From Isosphaera sp. (GTDB taxonomy: Bacteria > Planctomycetota > Planctomycetia > Gemmatales > Gemmataceae): DNA of 47,125 bases. Made by a program: the position numbers and the translations under genes. The stretch's first letter is position 1, and the number at the start of each line of letters is the position of its first letter. Below the pieces are notes generated by a model. The model did not search any database. It saw nothing but the letters and a program-made list of their open reading frames with translations, and was not told the DNA's origin. Location: contig PNKH01000059.1 of the NCBI GenBank assembly GCA_013822345.1, forward strand, positions 1 to 47,125. Direction: 5' to 3'. This document shows positions 16,701-23,715 of the stretch, piece after piece.

Positions 16701-17049
16701 GCGGCCGCCGCACGCCGTCGCCGCCGGGTCGGCCGCCGGCGCCGCCGGGTCGGCCGCCGGCGAACGGTCGGACGCCGAACCCGACGCGGACGCCGGGGGC
16801 GAGGTCTTCATCTCGCACGTCGAGGAGCTCTCCCCCGACCCGGACGGGACGGGCGACGGCGGGGGCCAACTGATCGCGGGCGTGCCGGACGAGGTCGTCG
16901 CCGTGGCCGCCGGGGCGGCGCTGGCCGGGGCCGGGGGCGCGGCCCACGCCCTGACGGCCCGGGCGGGCTGGTGGGCGGCCCTGGCCGGCACGGCCCTCTG
17001 GCGGAAGTGTCTCGCCTTATGGGCGGCGGCCCGCCGGTTCCGGCGGTAG
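13738..17049 (+). CDS. Large surface protein: LEPR-XLL-like N-terminus, DUF4347, cadherin-like repeats
   Basis: 1103 aa. The N-terminus is basic, with RLGVESLEGRSLMSA (about 39-53), a LEPR-XLL-type planctomycete export motif. Residues about 102-270 match DUF4347 (EVVFVDATVPDSAALV, HLVGHGGAGALHLGG, LLLYGCDVAAGDAGRALV). After a beta-rich region come two near-identical 96-residue cadherin/VCBS-like repeats (NDADPDADALTAVLVTGPAH, FHGTDQFTYRA; about 450-640), a putative-Ig (He_PIG) domain (FTYQVPAFADPDGDALTYAA, about 650-738) and a third diverged cadherin-like repeat (to about 830). A Pro/Ala/Gly-rich tract of about 190 residues leads to a hydrophobic C-terminal segment (VVAVAAGAALAGAGGAAHAL) with Arg-rich tail, probably a membrane anchor. 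The likely role is cell surface or adhesion; no enzyme motif is seen. Confidence 0.85.
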   Translation: MNRKASGRRSWVHRSTAWWWAVRPAFAGRPRPVGPRARLGVESLEGRSLMSAALAGMADLPRVAGGSLLGLAAVVRSPHAPDDSGPPVVPVAPPAAAGRTREVVFVDATVPDSAALVGELLAGIDPARRVEVVVLDPAADGVAQVGAHLGRYAGLDAVHLVGHGGAGALHLGGTRLTAADLGRHAAALAGWRAALSADADLLLYGCDVAAGDAGRALVRGLAGLTGADVAASDDRTGGAARGGDWELEFRHGAVEAGALSAGAGWSGVLAVQTLFLKGDTTPPFSPLSSTAPTATALPNYDPGRDAFAGLLVQKGAGGHAETDAVKYHLFQNPVGAVSLGGPATLTFWSAMKDFTTGKTGSVTAYLVDTNASGGSRTLVAQGSVTRANWGGGTWEEFVINFGTVNHTVAASRSLGVVVVVNNGSDDDLWFAYDTTAFPSRLQYTTANGAPAATADAYAVAEDGVLTVAGPGVLANDADPDADALTAVLVTGPAHGSLTLNPGGGFVYTPAADFHGTDQFTYRAADGTAQSPPVTVSVTVTPVNDPPAAAGDAYAVAEDGVLTVAGPGVLANDADPDADPLSAVLVTGPAHGTLTLNPNGGFVYTPAADFHGTDQFTYRAGDGNGGTATATVTVIVNPTADPPAAPAGGTLPPQVATQGSPFTYQVPAFADPDGDALTYAATLADGSALPGWLAFDPATRTLTGTPGQADIGPVTVRVTATDPTGAAAAATVSLTVGDTNDPPAAAGDATVVGQGRVITIDVRAFASDLDGDALTVSAFTQPDHGTLVLGPDGVLVYTPRDDFHGTDRFTYRVTDGALESGTAAVTLIVPPPAPGPRPPAAGEELAPAPAPVVPAGGAGGDAPVSFALLPPAEPAADRGPLAPPGEPAAPVRQDLGDGTPSPAADPAGNSAARGAGGGGGSAAGGVRAEGAEGADAPQPAPAAPAPGGAPPAPAGNVPGAEDTNIPPPRLSDRAARPGGAVTTAPAPAPRPPHAVAAGSAAGAAGSAAGERSDAEPDADAGGEVFISHVEELSPDPDGTGDGGGQLIAGVPDEVVAVAAGAALAGAGGAAHALTARAGWWAALAGTALWRKCLALWAAARRFRR
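15085..15660 (+). repeat. Tandem 288-bp coding repeat (2 copies)
   Basis: Two consecutive 288-nt units (start of DAYAVAEDGVLTVAGPG at about 15100 and 15388) encode 96-residue cadherin-like domains that are nearly identical in protein and DNA. This suggests recent duplication or gene conversion. Confidence 0.9.
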
Positions 17050-17097
17050 GGCCCGACCCCGCTCACGTCCCGCCGCGGCCGGCCCCCGGGCCGGCCG

Positions 17098-17265
17098 CAC
17101 ATTTTTCCCGAACCCCTCTGTTCACCCCCGCCGGCACGCCCTACACTGGCACCTCGGGTGAAGTAATATTTTGTTTCACTTCAATTTTCGATGAACGATA
17201 CGGATCGAATGAGTTTTACATACGACGGCGGTACACGTTTTCAGTTGTCCACTGGAGCACACCGT
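17098..17265 (+). promoter_or_regulatory. AT-rich leader upstream of the DUF1559 gene
   Basis: The stretch at about 17160-17225 is strikingly AT-rich for this genome. It contains TACACT at 17142-17147 and a small dyad TGAAGT (17159-17164) / ACTTCA (17178-17183). These may be a -10 box and an operator. An in-frame ATG at 17191 exists, but GGAG 8-11 nt before ATG 17266 and the pseudopilin signal favour the later start. Confidence 0.35.
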
Positions 17266-17982
17266 ATGACCCGGCCCCGTCGCTCCCCCGGCCGCCCGCG
17301 GCCGGGGTTCACGCTGGTCGAGCTGCTGGTGGTGGTCGCCATCATCGCGGTCCTCGTCGGGCTGCTCCTCCCGGCCGTCCAGAAGGTCCGCCAGGCGGCG
17401 GCCCGGACCCAGTGCCAGAACAACCTGAAGCAGCTCGGGATCGGGCTGGCCCACTACACGAACGACCACAAGGGGTTCTTCCCGCTCACCACCCACGTCC
17501 TGTCGATCCCCGAGTACCAGTTCTGCTGGGTGTTCACCCTGGCCCCGTACCTGGAGAGCGTCGACAAGATCCGCATCTGCCCGGCCGACCCGAAGAAGGA
17601 CGCCCTGCTGGCGGCCGGGTCGACCAGCTACTCGCTGAGCACCTACGTCTCGACCCCGAACATCCCGGGCGCGGTCCGGAACATCAACCACCTGCCGGCC
17701 ACGTCCCGGACGATCACCGTGTTCACCTGCTCGGACCGGAAGGGGGTCGGGATCGGGGCCCGGGACCACACCCACGGGGACAACTGGTTCATCTCCCCGG
17801 CCGGGGCGTGGAACCGGATCCTGGCGGACATCCAGCCGGACCGGTTCGGGACGGGCGGGCCGGAGCACACCGGCGGGCACGCGAACTACCTGTACGCCGA
17901 CGGGCACGTCGAGGTGATCCCGGCGGCGCAGGTGAAGCTCTGGGCGGACACCGGCTTCAACTTCGCCCGCCCGCCGGAGTGA
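17266..17982 (+). CDS. DUF1559 protein with type IV pilin-like N-terminus
   Basis: 238 aa. The N-terminus is a classic prepilin: short basic leader, then [29 protein letters not shown] with cleavage expected after the Gly of PGF and Glu at +5. The middle has the DUF1559 features [21 protein letters not shown] (about 47-67). The C-terminus has the H-x-G-G-H-x-N-x-x-x-x-D-G-H pattern ([19 protein letters not shown]). Planctomycetes carry large DUF1559 families of exported, pseudopilin-like proteins of unknown function. The first of a run of surface-protein genes; the next (choice-of-anchor M) follows after 55 nt on the same strand. Confidence 0.92.
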   Translation: MTRPRRSPGRPRPGFTLVELLVVVAIIAVLVGLLLPAVQKVRQAAARTQCQNNLKQLGIGLAHYTNDHKGFFPLTTHVLSIPEYQFCWVFTLAPYLESVDKIRICPADPKKDALLAAGSTSYSLSTYVSTPNIPGAVRNINHLPATSRTITVFTCSDRKGVGIGARDHTHGDNWFISPAGAWNRILADIQPDRFGTGGPEHTGGHANYLYADGHVEVIPAAQVKLWADTGFNFARPPE

Positions 17983-18037
17983 CGGGCGGGACCGGGGCGT
18001 CGCCCACCCCGACTCTCAGGCACCAGGAGGTTCGACG

Positions 18038-18772
18038 ATGAGGACCGTGTTCGGGACGCTGGCGGCCGTACTCCTCGCCGCGGCGGCCGCCCCGCGGGCC
18101 GGGGCCGCGATGATCGTGCTCGGGCCGGGGGAGGTCGACATCGCCATCACCTTCGAGGGCGGGCAGCTCGGGCTGGTCCTGGCGGTCGACGACACCGGGG
18201 ACGAGTTCGACCCGGCCGACGCCCTGCTGTTCGTCGGCCCGGCCGCCCGGGTGACCCAGCCCCCGGGGGCGCAGTTCGCCTTCCTCGGGGCCGGGGCCGG
18301 GAACCCGGTGTGGATCGTCCCGCAGATCGAGGACCCGGACATCCTGTACCTCGGGATCAAGCCGGAGGACGAGGTCGGGGACAACCTGGTCGGCAACGTC
18401 CGGATCGGGTTCGTGGCCGCCCGCGGCCCCGGCGAGTTCTCCGTCTTTCAGGCGGACGCGTTCGGGGGGATCACGGTGTTCGCGTCCACCGTCCTGGGCG
18501 GGCTGACCGCCGACGACGCGTTCTTCCTCCCGGTCGACTCCGGGGACGTCCACCTGAACTACGCGTTCACCGCCACCGGGTTGTACGAGGTGGACATCGT
18601 CCTGTCCGGGATCCTCCAGGGGCCGGAGGGGACCCCGGTCACGAGCGAGGTGTTCACCCTGACGTTCGGGGTCGAGACGACCGGGGTGGCGGCCGTGCCG
18701 GAGCCGGCGTCGTGCGGGCTGCTGGCGGTCGGCGGCGTCCTGGCGTGGCGGCGCGGCCGCCGGGCGGCGTGA
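18038..18772 (+). CDS. Choice-of-anchor M domain protein with PEP-CTERM sorting signal
   Basis: 244 aa. A signal peptide (TVFGTLAAVLLAAAAAPRAGA) precedes a single choice-of-anchor M domain: VLGPGEVDIAITFEGGQLGL at the start, VWIVPQIEDPDILYLGI in the middle, then GGLTADDAFFLPVDSG and HLNYAFTATGLYEVDI. The C-terminus VPEPASCGLLAVGGVLAWRR is a PEP-CTERM tail (VPEP, hydrophobic stretch, Arg cluster), normally processed by an exosortase. No exosortase gene is in the window. The domain closely resembles the one in the next gene; the two differ in anchoring. The domain family is known from anchored proteins near metal ABC transporters in actinobacteria. No such transporter is here. Confidence 0.88.
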   Translation: MRTVFGTLAAVLLAAAAAPRAGAAMIVLGPGEVDIAITFEGGQLGLVLAVDDTGDEFDPADALLFVGPAARVTQPPGAQFAFLGAGAGNPVWIVPQIEDPDILYLGIKPEDEVGDNLVGNVRIGFVAARGPGEFSVFQADAFGGITVFASTVLGGLTADDAFFLPVDSGDVHLNYAFTATGLYEVDIVLSGILQGPEGTPVTSEVFTLTFGVETTGVAAVPEPASCGLLAVGGVLAWRRGRRAA

Positions 18773-18778
18773 CGTTCC

Positions 18779-18843
18779 GGCGAGCCGGGAGCGTGAGCGG
18801 CCGGAGGACGGTAACCTCCGGCCGCTCACGCTCCCGGCTCGCC
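18779..18843. repeat. Palindromic element, family B
   Basis: Perfect 29-bp arms (18779-18807, 18815-18843), 7-nt loop. It differs from the copy at 1-63 by one base pair, changed on both arms (A-T there, G-C here). It lies 6 nt after the choice-of-anchor-M stop. Confidence 0.92.
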
Positions 18844-18882
18844 CGTGCCGGATCAACAACCAACTCCCGGAGGTGTGCAGCG

Positions 18883-20379
18883 ATGCGGACGTTACTCTCA
18901 CGACGGGTGAAGCCGCTGGCCGGGTTGGAGCAGCTGGAGGCCCGGACCGTCCTGAACGGCACCCTCGACCTGCTCGCCGGGCACGTCGACGGGATCGCCC
19001 TGGACTACCTCGACGGGGCCTGGGTCGCCACCACCGAGGACAAGGACAACGACATCCGGTACGACGCCGGGGTGGTGAACCCGGTGGCCGTCCCGGGGAC
19101 CCGCGTCGCCCGCCCGGCCGGGTCCCAGTTCGACTTCCTCGGGGTCCCGGACGGGGCGGACGTCTGGGTGCTGCGGCAGAACCAACTGCCGGACCAGCTG
19201 TACCTCGGGGCGAACGCCGAGCGGACCCCGCCCGGCAGCCTGGCCGCGTACTTCGAGTCCGACCCGCGGGTGAACGGGACGGACTCCTGGATCCGGGTGC
19301 AGGTCACCGCCGTCCGCGGCCCGGGCCAGTTCAGCATGTGGCAGGCGGGGTTCTTCGGCGGGATCACCACCTTCGTCTCGACCGCCGACGGGCTGACCGC
19401 GGACGACGCGTTCTTCCTGTCGGAGGGGTCGCACACCCACTACAACTGGGCGTTCACCGCCCGCGGGTACTACGAGGTCGACGTCCAGGCGACCGCGTAC
19501 CTCGGGCCGGACATGACGGACCCGACCACCAGCCCGGTGTTCACCTACTTCTTCTCCGCCGAGCGGCCCGGCTTCCTCCAGTTCGACTCGGCCACCTACA
19601 CCCAGACCGAGGCCGGCACCCTGGCCACGATCACCGTCACCCGGACCCGCGGGGCCGACGGGACGGTGGCGGTCGACTACGCGACCGCCGACGGGACGGC
19701 GACCGCCGGCACGGATTACACCCCGGCGTCCGGGACGCTCACCTTCCTCGACGGGGAGACGAGCAAGACGTTCACCGTGCTGCTGGCGGACGACGGCCCG
19801 GGGGAGGGCCCGGAGACGGTCAACCTGGTGCTGAGCGGGGCCGCCGGCGGGGCGAAGCTCGGGGGCCAGAGCACGGCCGTCCTGACGATCACCGACGACG
19901 TGCCGGCCCCGCCCGGGCCGTTGCTGGCGGACGGCGGGTTCGAGGCCCCGGGGGTCGGGGCCGGTGGGTTCGAGTACGCCCCGACCGGGACGGCGTGGGC
20001 GTACTCGGCGACGGCCGGGGTGTCCGGGAACGGGAGCGCGTTCACCGGCGGGAGCCCGGGCGCCCCGGAGGGCGGGCAGGTCGCCTTCCTGCAGGGCGCC
20101 GGGTCGATCGCCCAGACGGTGACCCTCGTCCCCGGGACGTACGCCCTGACGTTCCGGGCGGCCCAGCGGGGGAACGACCAGCCGGACGGGCCGCAGACCG
20201 TCCGGGCCGACCTCGCCGGCACCGCCCAGACGTTTACCCCGGCCGGGACCGGGTACGAGACGCTGACGGCGACGTTCGCGGTGGCGACCGCCGGCGGCTA
20301 CACCCTCACCCTGGACGGGCTGGTCGGCGGGGACTCGACCGTCCTCCTCGACGACATCCAACTCACCCTCGTCGGGTGA
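18883..20379 (+). CDS. Surface protein: LEPR-XLL-like motif, choice-of-anchor M, Calx-beta, C-terminal carbohydrate-binding-like domain
   Basis: 498 aa. The start is ATG 18883 with GGAGG 9-13 nt upstream. LAGLEQLEARTVLNG (about 12-26) is a planctomycete LEPR-XLL-type N-terminal motif. Residues about 30-225 form a choice-of-anchor M domain with DGLTADDAFFLSEGSHTHYN and WAFTARGYYEVDVQ, paralogous to the preceding gene product. Residues about 230-340 form a Calx-beta domain (DYATADGTATAGTDYTPASG, then FTVLLADD). The last 150 residues (LLADGGFEAPGVGAGGFEYA to LDDIQLTLVG) look like a jelly-roll carbohydrate-binding or PEP-CTERM-associated domain. No C-terminal anchor is seen. It is probably secreted or surface-bound. 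Metal or protein binding is only inferred from the Calx-beta fold. Confidence 0.85.
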   Translation: MRTLLSRRVKPLAGLEQLEARTVLNGTLDLLAGHVDGIALDYLDGAWVATTEDKDNDIRYDAGVVNPVAVPGTRVARPAGSQFDFLGVPDGADVWVLRQNQLPDQLYLGANAERTPPGSLAAYFESDPRVNGTDSWIRVQVTAVRGPGQFSMWQAGFFGGITTFVSTADGLTADDAFFLSEGSHTHYNWAFTARGYYEVDVQATAYLGPDMTDPTTSPVFTYFFSAERPGFLQFDSATYTQTEAGTLATITVTRTRGADGTVAVDYATADGTATAGTDYTPASGTLTFLDGETSKTFTVLLADDGPGEGPETVNLVLSGAAGGAKLGGQSTAVLTITDDVPAPPGPLLADGGFEAPGVGAGGFEYAPTGTAWAYSATAGVSGNGSAFTGGSPGAPEGGQVAFLQGAGSIAQTVTLVPGTYALTFRAAQRGNDQPDGPQTVRADLAGTAQTFTPAGTGYETLTATFAVATAGGYTLTLDGLVGGDSTVLLDDIQLTLVG

Positions 20380-20410
20380 CCGGGCCGCCCGTCGCGCCCG
20401 GGGGGGACGC

Positions 20411-21487
20411 TCACCCCCCCGGCGCGGAGGCCGGGCCGGCCGGCGGCGGGGACGCGGCCGCCGGCGCCTTCCGGTGCCGCCACAGCCACCGCCCGAGCAC
20501 CAGCCCGACCACCACCAGTCCGGCCGCCGCCAGCACGTTCATCACCCACGCCGGCGGGTAGTCCTCCAGGTAGTACACCACCGTCGGCGGGCGGGCGACC
20601 GCGGCCTGGTCGGCGGCCTTCGCGAACACCACCTCGTCGGCCCCGGGGGCCGGGTCGTCGAACTCGGTCACCCACCAGTTCTGCGGGGCCGAGCCCTCCG
20701 CCGCCTTCACCACCGGGCCGACGGCCTCCGGCTTCGCCGGGCCGGACCACGCGACGGCCGCGGCCCACGGCGCCCCGCCGGCCTCCCCGGCATACCGCCC
20801 GTCGGACACGACGTACACTTTGTGCGCCGGCGGCGACCCGGCGACCGCCCCGACCGTCCGCAGCGGGTAGACCGGCCGGTCCGCCGGGAACGTCAGCCGG
20901 ACGACCGGCGACCCAGCCGCCCCGCCGACCGCGACCGCCGTCACCGTCCACTTCCGGTCGGCCTGGCTCTTGAGCCACGCCGCCAGCGCCGGGTCGGCCT
21001 CGTACCCGGCCTTCGCCAGCCACTCGGCCACCTTCGCCGGGTCGCCGGCCGGGACCGTCTCGGACTTCGCCGCCGGCGGCGCGGCCGGCCCGCCCGGCTT
21101 CGGCGGCGGCCCCGGCAAGACGTCCGGCTGGCCGCCGAGCGACGGCCACCCGAGCCGCGGGAACACCCGCTTCCGGACCTTCTGGGTCTCCGGGGCGGTC
21201 AGCTGGGCGAGTGCCCCGACCACGTCGCCGGGGGCGAACTCGACCTTCGGCTCGGCCGGGGTCGGCACCAGGATTGCGAACCCCGGGCCGCCGGGCGACG
21301 CCGGCACCGACAGGATCAGGTGCTCGGTCCTGGTCGCCGGGTCCCACCCGACGACCGCGGTCACCGACCGGACCTCCGGCCGCCCGTCCTTCGGGGCGGC
21401 GACGCCGACGGCCGGGGCCGGCACGGCGGCCGGGCCGGCCAGCAGCAGGAGGGCGAGGGCCGGTCCGCGGGGGAGGCGGCGGGTCAT
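20411..21487 (-). CDS. DUF2330-like membrane-anchored secreted protein
   Basis: 358 aa. A signal peptide (GPALALLLLAGPAAVPAPAVG) is followed by a DUF2330-like core: TRTEHLILSVPASPGGPGFA then ILVPTPAEPKVEFAPG, and later VVRLTFPADRPVYPLRTVG, matching the family's 'can/cannot be trusted to hold potentials' type of envelope protein. A Pro-rich loop (about 122-142) interrupts it. The C-terminus has one membrane helix (VMNVLAAAGLVVVGLVLGRWLW) and a short basic, Pro-rich tail, so most of the protein faces outside. The function is unknown. The gene is convergent with the choice-of-anchor gene, only 31 nt apart. The start ATG is at 21487. Relics of another cassette lie just upstream. Confidence 0.7.
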   Translation of the reverse strand: MTRRLPRGPALALLLLAGPAAVPAPAVGVAAPKDGRPEVRSVTAVVGWDPATRTEHLILSVPASPGGPGFAILVPTPAEPKVEFAPGDVVGALAQLTAPETQKVRKRVFPRLGWPSLGGQPDVLPGPPPKPGGPAAPPAAKSETVPAGDPAKVAEWLAKAGYEADPALAAWLKSQADRKWTVTAVAVGGAAGSPVVRLTFPADRPVYPLRTVGAVAGSPPAHKVYVVSDGRYAGEAGGAPWAAAVAWSGPAKPEAVGPVVKAAEGSAPQNWWVTEFDDPAPGADEVVFAKAADQAAVARPPTVVYYLEDYPPAWVMNVLAAAGLVVVGLVLGRWLWRHRKAPAAASPPPAGPASAPGG

Positions 21488-21508
21488 GGGGGGTCTCCGC
21501 GCACGGGG

Positions 21509-21815
21509 TTACGGCGGCAGGGCCGGGAGCTTCTTCTCGCCCCACGCCTTCGGGATGGCGAAGTCCTGGATGGCGGCCGCCCGCGGCCGGTCGGCGGCCG
21601 TCTCGTAGGTGGCGAGCGTCGGCTTGCCGTTCGGCAGCCCGGCGGTCACCTGGCCGTCGAAGCTGTCGATCCGCACCCGCATCGGGCCGCCGACGATGCC
21701 GCGGCCGTCCCTGGTCCCGGTATCGTATGCGCCGTTCCGGATCCGGGCCCGCTCCGGCTGGAGCACCCGAGGGCGGCGGCCGAAAGCAGGATGAACGGGC
21801 CGAGTCGCGGGCCCG
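21509..21815 (-). pseudogene. Relic of a carboxypeptidase-regulatory/transthyretin-like lipoprotein
   Basis: One frame encodes the typical C-terminal half of planctomycete small lipoproteins (GRGIVGGPMRVRIDSFDG, TLATYETAADRP, DFAIPKAWG) up to a TAA at 21509. A different frame just upstream encodes a signal peptide with lipobox (LGPFILLSAAALGCSS, Cys codon at about 21763-21765) and no start codon close by. The middle of the gene seems deleted and the ends are out of frame. A 112-codon open frame spans the C-terminal half but starts in unrelated Arg/Pro-rich sequence. Confidence 0.65.
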
Positions 21816-21882
21816 TGTGCGACCCTCGCGGGGGTGGGGCGGGGCAATCGGAGGCGGTTCCGGAAGCGCCTGCGGGGTTGTC

Positions 21883-21940
21883 GGGAGGGCGAGGCTCCCG
21901 CCGAGCCTCAGTTCCGGCTCGGCAGGAGCCTCGCCCTCCC
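21883..21940. repeat. Palindromic element (25-bp arms)
   Basis: Arms 21883-21907 and 21916-21940 with one mismatch and an 8-nt loop. The arm starts GGGAGGGCGAGGCTCCCG. The flanks (GCGGTTCCGGAAGCGCCTG on the left, CGGAACCG on the right) are also partly complementary, suggesting a larger composite. It sits between the two relics of the DUF1559/lipoprotein cassette. Confidence 0.88.
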
Positions 21941-21958
21941 ACGCCTGTCGGAACCGTC

Positions 21959-22120
21959 TCACGGGACGGCCGCGACCTCGCCGGAGGCGCGGCTGGCCGG
22001 GCCCATCAGGGTGTCGAGCGGGGCGCTGTCGGTGAGGAACCGGACCGACCCGTCCCCGAACGCGATATTCGCCCCGCCGGGGAGGTTGCTCCCCATCGCC
22101 AGGTCGGTCCCGCCGGCCCC
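21959..22120 (-). pseudogene. Relic of a DUF1559 gene 3' end
   Basis: The - strand reads LAMGSNLPGGANIAFGDGSV, then RFLTDSAPLDTLMGPASRAS and a TGA at 21959-21961. This is the usual DUF1559 C-terminus (HPGGANxAFxDGSVRFL). The expected HPGG is altered and nothing upstream of about 22120 matches the rest of a DUF1559 protein. It is a truncated remnant unrelated in sequence to the intact DUF1559 gene at 17266. Confidence 0.75.
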
Positions 22121-22207
22121 GTGACGACCGCCGCGCCGGGGGCGCCGGGGCGGGCGTCAGGGGACTGTCGCCACCGGGCGGGGCGTGACGCGGATTCTTC
22201 GGGCCCG

Positions 22208-23245
22208 TCAGTTGACCCGGCGGAACACGGCCGTCGGGGCGACCGTGCCGACCTCCGCCAGGACCGTCGGGTCGTTCGGGACGACCGTCCGGTACTCGAC
22301 CGCCGCCGTCCCCCGCACCCCGCCGTGGACCGTCAGCCGCCCGTGCTTGCCGAGGGTCGCGGCGACCCGGGTGCCGTCGCCGGCCACCGACCCCCGGACC
22401 TCCACCCCGAGGGCGGTGACCGCCAGCCGGGCCCCGCCGCCGACCGACGGCTCGGCCGTCCCCCGGCTGGCGGACGAGTTGACCCGCACGTCCCCGCCGG
22501 GGGCGTTGACCTCGACCACCGACTTCTCCCCCAGCCGCCCCTTGATGGTCACCCGGCCGTCCGGGGCGTTCAGCTTCAGCACCGACCCGCCGGACACCCC
22601 GCCGCTGACGGAGACATCGGCGGCCTCCAGCCCGGACGCGTCGACCACCGTCCCGTCGGTCAGCTCGCGCAGGTGGAGGGTGCCGACCTTGCCGCGGAGG
22701 ACGACGTGCGCCCCCGCCTTGATCCCCCGCGGCAGCGAGTACGACTCGCCCGGCTCGTTCAGCTCGATGACGACGACCGGACCCGGGTGGCGGATCGGTG
22801 CGGGCCGGGGCGGCGGGGCGACCGCGACCTCGACCGGGCCGGCGGCGACCTCCCGGGGCGGCGGCGCGACCGCGACCGGCGGGGCGGCGGACTTGGGAGG
22901 TGGGTTCGCCGCGGGCGGGGTGTCGGCGGCGACCGCCGGCGGGCTGTGGGCCGGCGCGACCGGCGGGCGGGGGCGGGGGAACGCCGCCTGCCAGGCGAGG
23001 ACCGCGAGGACGCCGGCGGCGAACCCGCCGGCCGCGAGCACCGCCCCGTTCCGCCCGCCGACGGCCGGGTGGGCGGCGAGCTGGCCGGCGTCGGCGGGGA
23101 GGCCGGCGGTCGGGTCCGGGGACGCGGCGGCCGGCCGGGCCACGGCGACTGCGGGGGCCGAGGCGCACACCGGGCACGCGACGACGCCGACCTCGTCGGC
23201 GGCCCGCGGCAGCCCGCAGCCCGGGCACGGCAGCGTGGCCATCAT
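22208..23245 (-). CDS. Zinc-ribbon membrane protein with beta-repeat C-terminal domain
   Basis: 345 aa. The start is the first of two adjacent ATGs (23245), preceded by GAGGAGGGG. Residues 6-28 form a two-knuckle zinc ribbon (CPGCGLPRAADEVGVVACPVC). One helix follows (AVLAAGGFAAGVLAVLAWQAA, about 70-90), then a Pro/Ala-rich spacer. The C-terminal 190 residues are short Gly/Val-rich beta units (VVLRGKVGTLHLRELTDGTV, SVSGGVSGGSVLKLNAPDGR, VTIKGRLGEKSVVEVNAPGG), like a DUF4097-type or right-handed beta-helix stack. The topology would put the ribbon inside and the beta domain outside. I do not recognise a named family. A stable scaffold or sensor is plausible but speculative. Confidence 0.75.
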   Translation of the reverse strand: MMATLPCPGCGLPRAADEVGVVACPVCASAPAVAVARPAAASPDPTAGLPADAGQLAAHPAVGGRNGAVLAAGGFAAGVLAVLAWQAAFPRPRPPVAPAHSPPAVAADTPPAANPPPKSAAPPVAVAPPPREVAAGPVEVAVAPPPRPAPIRHPGPVVVIELNEPGESYSLPRGIKAGAHVVLRGKVGTLHLRELTDGTVVDASGLEAADVSVSGGVSGGSVLKLNAPDGRVTIKGRLGEKSVVEVNAPGGDVRVNSSASRGTAEPSVGGGARLAVTALGVEVRGSVAGDGTRVAATLGKHGRLTVHGGVRGTAAVEYRTVVPNDPTVLAEVGTVAPTAVFRRVN

Positions 23246-23372
23246 CCCCTCCTCGGTCCGAGGTCCCGGTTCCCCTGTTGGGTTAAACACCCTTGCCGCA
23301 CGCCCGTCCCGGCCGCTTCCTCCTGGGGCGCGGCCGTCCCGCCCGCCGGTGTCCGGTCCGGGACGCCCCCGG

Positions 23373-23594
23373 CCGTACCGGTGGCACCACGTCGTCGCCC
23401 GGCGGGTGCCGGACCGGCTGGAGTTGTACCTGGACGGGGAGTTGGTCGCCGCCGCCCCGGCCGACCCCGGGGAGGCGACCAACCCGTGTCGGCTGCTGGT
23501 CGGCCGGCTCAAGACCGCGGCCCAGCCGGGGCTCGACCAGGTCCGCCCGTTCGTCGGCCGGCACCACGAGCTGGGGACCGCGGCCCGACCGTGA
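23373..23594 (+). pseudogene. Relic of a LamG (concanavalin A-like) domain
   Basis: The frame reads RWHHVVARRVPDRLELYLDG, then LLVGRLKTAAQPGLD, RPFVGRHHELGTAARP and stop. This is the C-terminal half of a LamG/jelly-roll domain (WHHVV..LYLDG, then F.G..DEL). The upstream sequence is unrelated Pro/Arg-rich text without a start. The end (HHELGTAARP) is aberrant compared with the usual DEL(A/V)(V/I)Y. It probably derives from a FecR- or LamG-type surface protein gene. The remnant ends 4 nt before a 110-bp palindrome. Confidence 0.65.
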
Positions 23595-23598
23595 GGCG

Positions 23599-23708
23599 GA
23601 CGGCCGGAACCGCGTAGCCGCGACGCGGAGTCCTCGGAGCGGAGCGCGACGTGTGCGTCGGGCTCCGCTCCGAGGACTCCGCGTCGCGGCTACGCGGTTC
23701 CGGCCGTC
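23599..23708. repeat. Palindromic element with 47-bp perfect arms
   Basis: Arms 23599-23645 and 23662-23708 are perfectly complementary. The 16-nt loop contains a further small dyad (CGACG/CGTCG). The arm begins GACGGCCGGAACCGCG and ends CGGAGCGGAGC. The element lies 7 nt from the BBP7 stop (- strand) and 4 nt from the LamG relic stop (+ strand), where it could act on both transcripts. Confidence 0.95.
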
Positions 23709-23715
23709 GCCCGGG

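Larger units (their letters stand above)
21488..22207. other. 720-bp degenerate region between DUF2330-like and zinc-ribbon genes
   Basis: There is no intact gene. On the - strand it holds the relic of a DUF1559 gene 3' end (21959-22120), a palindrome (21883-21940), and the relic of a small lipoprotein of the transthyretin/carboxypeptidase-regulatory type (21509-21815). The order is that of the common Gemmata DUF1559 + lipoprotein cassette. Confidence 0.7.

Noticed and set aside
17191-17265. Earlier start for the DUF1559 gene at ATG 17191
   Set aside because: It would place 25 residues before the prepilin leader; ATG 17266 has GGAG upstream and gives the normal leader.
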